Assembly: GCF_017115025.1 (NCBI RefSeq)
Contig: NZ_JABXKM010000099.1
Coordinates: 1-64,000, forward strand
Length of the DNA stretch: 64,000 bases
Source of the DNA: Nostoc sp. NOS(2021)
Lineage (GTDB): Bacteria > Cyanobacteriota > Cyanobacteriia > Cyanobacteriales > Nostocaceae
Direction: 5' to 3'
The notes under the pieces are model-generated. The model worked only from the letters and a program-made list of their open reading frames with translations, did not search any database and was not told the origin of the DNA. Position 1 is the stretch's first letter. Each line of letters begins with the position of its first letter. A program made the position numbers and the translations under genes. Positions 58,847 through 64,000 of this stretch are shown piece by piece.

Positions 58847-60124
58847 TTACGACGCTATTAAAAGCCTATCAGGAATAGGAGATGGATAAATTTTTACTTC
58901 AGGAATTGGCACTACAAACTGTCCCCCCCACTCACCAATAAATGCCATTTGTTCCATAATTTCCTCCTTGAGATTCCAAGGTAAAATTAGGACATAATCT
59001 GGTTTGGTTTCGCGGATTTTGTCTGTTTCAAAGATGGGAATATGAGTTCCAGGTAGAAATAAGCCTTGCTTGTAGGGACTGCAATCTACTGTGTAATCGA
59101 TAAAATCTTTACCAATCCCACAGTAATTGAGCAACGTATTACCTTTGGCTGGTGCGCCATAAGCAGCGATTGATTTACCTTCTGCTTTAGCCGTCAAGAG
59201 AAAATTTAATAGCTTGTGCTTTGTTTCTTTGACTTTTTCGGCAAATGTAATGTAAGTCTCTATCCGATGCAGTCCAGCAGCAATTTCTTTTGCTTTCAGA
59301 TGGCTAACTTGTTCACTAATACTAGGATTCTCAGCGTGGTCATGTTTGGCATAAATTCTTAGTGAACCACCATGAGTTGGTAATTCCTCTACGTCAAAAA
59401 GTTGCAAGTTGTGTGCTGCAAAAATTTTTTCGATAGCGAGGAATGAGAAGTAAGAAAAATGCTCATGATAAATCGTATCAAACTGATTTTCTTGAATGAG
59501 TTGTAAAATGTGAGGAAACTCCATCGTCAAAATGCCATTGGGTTTGAGGATGAGTTTGATCCCAGCGATGAAATCGTTTATATCGGGTACATGAGCTAAA
59601 ACATTATTGCCTATTAAAAGGTCAGCTAATTTTCCTTGTATTACGAGTTCTTTGGCAGTTTCAACTCCAAAAAACTTGTTGATACTAGGAATGCCTCTGC
59701 CTTGGGCAACCTTGGCGATATTTGCTGCTGGTTCTATTCCTAAAACTGGGATTCCCTTTTCTAAAAAATATTGCAGTAAGTAGCCGTCGTTGCTGGCAAT
59801 TTCAATAACTTGATTATGATGATTAAAGCCAAACTTTTCTACCATCATATCGGTGTAAGCTTTAGCATGTTTTAGCCAACTTACCGAGTAGGAAGAAAAG
59901 TAAGCATAGTCACTGAAAATGTGATCTGGAGTTTCAAACTCTTCTAATTGAACTAAGAGGGTATCTTCAGAGACATAAGCATGGAGAGGATAAAATTTTT
60001 CGGCATTATTTAGCTGTTCTGCCCTAAGATAAGCATTGGCTAAAGGTGACATTCCTAGATCAATAAAAGTTTGATGCAGAGGTTGACCACTGAAACGACA
60101 TTTTGCGATCGCCATAATTTTCAA
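58847..60124 (-). CDS. Class I SAM-dependent methyltransferase (sugar C-methyltransferase-like)
   Basis: CRFSGQPLHQTFIDLGMSPLANAYL (Zn-binding-like N-terminus), VIEIASNDGYLLQYFLEKGIPVLGIEPA, SIAAYGAPAKGNTLLNYCGI. Confidence 0.88.
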   Translation of the reverse strand: MKIMAIAKCRFSGQPLHQTFIDLGMSPLANAYLRAEQLNNAEKFYPLHAYVSEDTLLVQLEEFETPDHIFSDYAYFSSYSVSWLKHAKAYTDMMVEKFGFNHHNQVIEIASNDGYLLQYFLEKGIPVLGIEPAANIAKVAQGRGIPSINKFFGVETAKELVIQGKLADLLIGNNVLAHVPDINDFIAGIKLILKPNGILTMEFPHILQLIQENQFDTIYHEHFSYFSFLAIEKIFAAHNLQLFDVEELPTHGGSLRIYAKHDHAENPSISEQVSHLKAKEIAAGLHRIETYITFAEKVKETKHKLLNFLLTAKAEGKSIAAYGAPAKGNTLLNYCGIGKDFIDYTVDCSPYKQGLFLPGTHIPIFETDKIRETKPDYVLILPWNLKEEIMEQMAFIGEWGGQFVVPIPEVKIYPSPIPDRLLIAS

Positions 60125-60315
60125 CTCACTGATTGTAAATAATTGGATGGATGAAATAAGTCCGAATCAAATATTATTAATTTCGTAAATATTGATGTTA
60201 TTAGTGTGTAATTTTTGATTTCATAGGTTCGTAGTTTGCACTTTAGTGCTAAAGCAAAAACTACGAATAATTCCTCTGATTAAATTATTCTTTACACACT
60301 AATCGCAAACTTTAG

Positions 60316-61344
60316 TTACTTTTTATTCCAGAAGAAATCTTTGTCAATTTGCTCTGTACGAATCAGATACTCTAGCTGTTTTAAGCGGGTAAATCCTCTA
60401 AACAAGAAGGTATCTTCAGCCATATGTATTTGACTGAATAAATCAAATAGCTGCTGGGCACCAAGTCGGGCATTCCAATCACATTTAAATCCGGGTAGGA
60501 TTGTGTTGATTTTCTCGAAGGATACCCGATAGCTGCGGTTATCTGCGCCGTTGTCACCAAAAGACAATTTACAATCTGGGAAAATATCAGCAATAATTTC
60601 CGCGATTTCTTTGACGCGATAGTTGTTTGCGGTATCTCCGACGTTGAAGATTTGGTTATGTACAATGTCCCGTGGTGCTTCTAAGGTGCAAACTATTGCT
60701 TTGCAAATATCCAGTGCGTGGACTAATGGCCGCCAAGGTGTACCGTCACTGGTCATTTTGATTTGTTTGCTAGTCCATGCCAATCCTGCTAAGTTGTTTA
60801 AAACAATATCAAAGCGCATCCTGGGAGAAGCACCAAAGGCTGTGGCATTCCGCATAAAGGTGGGAGAGAAGTCATCATCAGCGAGTGGTCTGACATCTCT
60901 TTCTACCAGAGTTTTGCATTCTGCGTAGGCTGTTTGGGGATTAATTGGGGATTCTTCTGTGACATCATCTGCGGTAGCAACACCGTAGACACTGCACGAA
61001 GACATATATACAAAACGACGCACACCCATAGCCTTAGCCAGACTAGCCAGACGAACTGAACCTACATGATTAATTTCGTAGGTAATATTAGGTGCTAATT
61101 GTCCGGCTGGGTCGTTGGAGAGTTCCGCCATGTGAACTATTGCTTCGACACCTTCCAAATCTTCAGGGATGATGTTGCGGATATCTTTGTTGAGGGTTTT
61201 GGGTGTTACTCCACTAGGGTTGTACAGCCAACCAACTTTATAGAAACCGGTATCTAGACCAATAACTTCATGTCCCCGTTCAATTAATAGAGAAGGTAAT
61301 AACGAACCAAGATAGCCTTCTGTGCCAGTTACTAATATTTTCAT
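60316..61344 (-). CDS. NAD-dependent epimerase/dehydratase
   Basis: MKILVTGTEGYLGSLLPSLLIERGHEVIGLD, SSCSVYG...YAECKTLVE. Confidence 0.93.
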   Translation of the reverse strand: MKILVTGTEGYLGSLLPSLLIERGHEVIGLDTGFYKVGWLYNPSGVTPKTLNKDIRNIIPEDLEGVEAIVHMAELSNDPAGQLAPNITYEINHVGSVRLASLAKAMGVRRFVYMSSCSVYGVATADDVTEESPINPQTAYAECKTLVERDVRPLADDDFSPTFMRNATAFGASPRMRFDIVLNNLAGLAWTSKQIKMTSDGTPWRPLVHALDICKAIVCTLEAPRDIVHNQIFNVGDTANNYRVKEIAEIIADIFPDCKLSFGDNGADNRSYRVSFEKINTILPGFKCDWNARLGAQQLFDLFSQIHMAEDTFLFRGFTRLKQLEYLIRTEQIDKDFFWNKK

Positions 61345-61440
61345 TGTGGTTAATGCCTTTGTATTGATGAGTTAAATTCTTCGTTTAGTAGGGTCGCACA
61401 GATGTGTGACCAAAGGAACCGCTATAGCGTTTTTCGTTTG

Positions 61441-61558
61441 TATGCAATAGCTCGACCTCACTTCCATTCCTCTCTCCTAAGAGGAGAGAGGCTTTGAATC
61501 TTACTCCCCTTCCCTTGCAGGGAAGGGGTTGGGGGTTAGGTCTGTATTGGACTCAACA
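61441..61558. repeat. Dispersed repeat shared with 47397-47602
   Basis: cctctctcctaagaggagagaggctttgaatcttactccccttcccttgcagggaaggggttgggggttaggtctgtattggactcaac. Confidence 0.8.
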
Positions 61559-61784
61559 CAGAAGCGCTATATCTGAATCTGCTAACAGTCATGACGTAGT
61601 TACTAAAACCTTTTGCCGGCTTACCCATTGGGTAGCAGCACTCTATAACGGTTCTTAATTGATGCACTACACTTTTTTCTTGTGGGATGGACATCTTTGC
61701 CCGTCCCTTGTATTTTCAGGCGAACAAGTCACCCCACAAGATTCATTCCCTAATTCAGCAGTTCCGGAAATAACAACTATCTAT

Positions 61785-62999
61785 CTATGCAGTTACTACA
61801 TTATCTAGATGCGAGAGTTGGGGAATTTGAGTGACTAGCGCTTTGCCAATTTCTAGAGAAGATGTGGCAGCCGGAGAAGGAGCATTGCAAACATGAATGG
61901 AGTTTTGACCGGAAACAATCAAAAAGTCGTCTACAAGCTTGCCATCGTTCATTAAGGCTTGAGCGCGGACTCCTGCATGGGTGGGAACTAAGTCTTCTGC
62001 TTGGACTTCGGGAATTAGTTTTTGCAAACTTCTGGTGAAGGCTGCTTTACTAAAGGAACGAATGATTTCTTGGATGCCTTCATCAGCGTGTTTTGCTGCC
62101 AATTTCCAGAAACCAGGATAGGTGATGACTTCAAGAAAATCCCGCAGGTCAAAGTCGGTTTTTTTGTAACCTTCGCGTTTGAACGACAGAACCGCGTTTG
62201 GCCCTGCATGGACGCTACCATCAATCATCCGGGTAAAGTGGACACCCAGGAAGGGGAAATCTGGATTGGGAACTGGGTAGATTAGTGTTTTGACCAGATA
62301 GCGTTTTTCTGGGGTGAGTTCGTAGTATTCTCCCCGGAATGGGACAATTTTTGCTTGGGGTTCAACTTGACCTAGTTTGGCGGTGCGATCGCTATGCAAT
62401 CCAGTACAATTAATTACAAAGCGTGTTTCAAAGCTACCGTTGTTTGTTTCCAGTACCTGATTTTTATCACTTGGGGAGATTTTCAAAACTTTTGTATTCA
62501 GGTGTAAATCCCCACCCTGCTGTTGAATTAGCTGGGCGTATTTAAAACAAACTTGCTTGTAATTAACAATACCAGTTGAGAATACCCGAACTCCACCTAC
62601 ACATTTTACGTGAGGTTCAATTTCCTTGACTTCTTCGGGGCTGATTCTCTGGACTTCTATGCCATTGTCTAAGCCGCGTTTGTAGAGATTTTCTAAGCGT
62701 GGTAGCTCTTGTTCTTCAGTTGCAACAATTACCTTACCACAAACTTCATGCTCAATTCCATGCTCTTGACAAAACTCTACCATAGAGCGAGAACCATCAC
62801 GACAAAATTTAGCTTTGAAACTCCCTGGCTTGTAGTAAATACCAGAATGAATCACCCCGCTATTATTGCCGGTTTGGTGAAATGCCCATTGGCTCTCTTT
62901 TTCTAGTACTAAAATACGTGCATTGGGATAGCGTTTTCCTAAAGCCAACGCTGTCGATAGTCCAACTATTCCCCCACCTATAATCGCAAAATCATACAT
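61785..62999 (-). CDS. lhgO: L-2-hydroxyglutarate oxidase (LhgO)-like FAD oxidoreductase
   Basis: MYDFAIIGGGIVGLSTALALGKRYPNARILVLEKE, HQTGNNSGVIHSGIYYKPGSFKAKFC, FPFLGVHFTRMIDGSVHAGPNAVL. Confidence 0.92.
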   Translation of the reverse strand: MYDFAIIGGGIVGLSTALALGKRYPNARILVLEKESQWAFHQTGNNSGVIHSGIYYKPGSFKAKFCRDGSRSMVEFCQEHGIEHEVCGKVIVATEEQELPRLENLYKRGLDNGIEVQRISPEEVKEIEPHVKCVGGVRVFSTGIVNYKQVCFKYAQLIQQQGGDLHLNTKVLKISPSDKNQVLETNNGSFETRFVINCTGLHSDRTAKLGQVEPQAKIVPFRGEYYELTPEKRYLVKTLIYPVPNPDFPFLGVHFTRMIDGSVHAGPNAVLSFKREGYKKTDFDLRDFLEVITYPGFWKLAAKHADEGIQEIIRSFSKAAFTRSLQKLIPEVQAEDLVPTHAGVRAQALMNDGKLVDDFLIVSGQNSIHVCNAPSPAATSSLEIGKALVTQIPQLSHLDNVVTA

Positions 63000-63074
63000 T
63001 AGTATTATTGTACTTGTAATTACAGTAAATCTATGAAGTCATTTGTCATTTAACTCCTGACTCCTAACTCTGCC

Positions 63075-63140
63075 AATTTTAGATTTTGAATTTTGAATTT
63101 TGGATTGAAAGAAAAATCTAAAATCTAAAATCTAAAATTG
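63075..63140. repeat. Heptamer-like tandem repeats (GAATTTT / AAATCTA)
   Basis: ttttgaattttgaattttgg ... aaatctaaaatctaaaatctaaaattg. Confidence 0.7.
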
Positions 63141-63160
63141 AATGACTCCTAACTCTTCTT

Positions 63161-63937
63161 TTACCAAACTTTCCAAGGAGCCTGACTGTTCTTCCATAGC
63201 CCCTCTAGATAGTTTTTATCGCGTAAAGTATCCATCGGTTGCCAAAAACCATCATGTTTAAAAGCAGATAGCTGTTCCATATCAGCTAGCTTTTCTAATG
63301 GCTCTTGCTCCCACACCGTAGAGTCATCAGCAATTAAGTTGATTACTTCTGGTTCTAACACAAAATAACCGCCATTAATCCAAGCTCCATCACCTTCAGG
63401 TTTTTCCCGAAAGCTGGTGATTTTAGTTTGCTCATTTCCTAAGGAAATGGCTCCAAAACGTCCGGCTGGTTGAACGGCTGTGAGTGTTCCTAATGAATTT
63501 TGTTGTTTATGAAACTTAACTAGCTCGGTGATATTAATATCACTTACACCATCACCATAAGTGAAGCAAAAAGTTTCATTACCAACATGTTCGCTGATTC
63601 GCTTTAAGCGTCCGCCTGTCATTGTATTATCACCCGTATTTACTAAGGTGACACGCCAGGGTTCAGCATAACCAGAATGCACGTTCATCTGGTTAAATCG
63701 CATGTCAAATGTCACATCTGACATGTGTAAAAAGTAGTTAGCAAAATACTCTTTAATTATGTAACCTTTGTAACCACAACAAATGATGAAGTCATTAATG
63801 CCGTGGGCAGAGTAAGTTTTCATTATGTGCCAGAGAATTGGCTTACCACCAATCTCAACCATCGGCTTGGGTCTGATACTAGTTTCTTCACTGAGGCGTG
63901 TACCAAGCCCTCCAGCCAAAATCACCGCTTTCATGCA
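63161..63937 (-). CDS. rfbF: Glucose-1-phosphate cytidylyltransferase (RfbF); likely start at internal MKAVILAGG
   Basis: MKAVILAGGLGTRLSEETSIRPKPMVEIGGKPILWHIMKTYSAHGINDFIICCGYKG. Confidence 0.95.
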   Translation of the reverse strand, partial: CMKAVILAGGLGTRLSEETSIRPKPMVEIGGKPILWHIMKTYSAHGINDFIICCGYKGYIIKEYFANYFLHMSDVTFDMRFNQMNVHSGYAEPWRVTLVNTGDNTMTGGRLKRISEHVGNETFCFTYGDGVSDINITELVKFHKQQNSLGTLTAVQPAGRFGAISLGNEQTKITSFREKPEGDGAWINGGYFVLEPEVINLIADDSTVWEQEPLEKLADMEQLSAFKHDGFWQPMDTLRDKNYLEGLWKNSQAPWKVW

Positions 63938-64000
63938 ATTACCTCGGAGATTTGTAGGGATATTATTATTTGACTTTATCGACATGAAGAGGATGCACTT

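Noticed and set aside
1-64000. Frequent GCGATCGC octamers
   Set aside because: These are HIP1 sites, a known genome-wide cyanobacterial feature, not locus-specific.
1-64000. tRNA/rRNA genes
   Set aside because: No convincing T-loop/acceptor pairs or rRNA segments were seen by eye; tRNAscan-SE would be needed to be certain.

Overview
The window comes from a heterocyst-forming, Nostoc-like cyanobacterium. Evidence: many GCGATCGC (HIP1) sites, heptameric short tandem repeats, and hepA/hepC-like genes. Three zones are visible. (1) 1-15.8 kb: a putative biosynthetic locus with a multidomain Ser/Thr-His kinase, a 3078-aa NRPS ending in a thioester reductase, and a phytanoyl-CoA-dioxygenase-like protein. 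The standout is that both NRPS adenylation domains carry an insertion in the same A8-A10 slot. Module 2 has a conventional methyltransferase there; module 1 has a PilZ-like domain. (2) 15.8-35.3 kb: an accessory, repeat-rich zone. It holds an orphan HsdR_N-like protein with a degenerate catalytic motif, a glycogen-debranching-type enzyme beside a truncated MGH1-like glucosidase, truncated cupin, SDR, IS4-transposase and DUF4351 remnants, a 21-bp tandem repeat, an MlaF/MCE pair, a 13-repeat CRISPR array with no cas genes in the window, and a RelE/ParE-type TA pair. A DUF1902 gene is split by a MITE with an exact TTA target duplication. (3) 35.3-64 kb: a long, nearly uninterrupted minus-strand polysaccharide cluster that resembles the heterocyst envelope polysaccharide (HEP) island (rfbF-like, epimerases, C-methyltransferase-like, Wzc-like, hepC, hepA, glycosyltransferases, O-antigen-ligase-like). 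At least two MITE families with inferable target-site duplications and several in-frame repeat insertions inside genes were read by eye. All family assignments are from motif recognition; no database search was possible.
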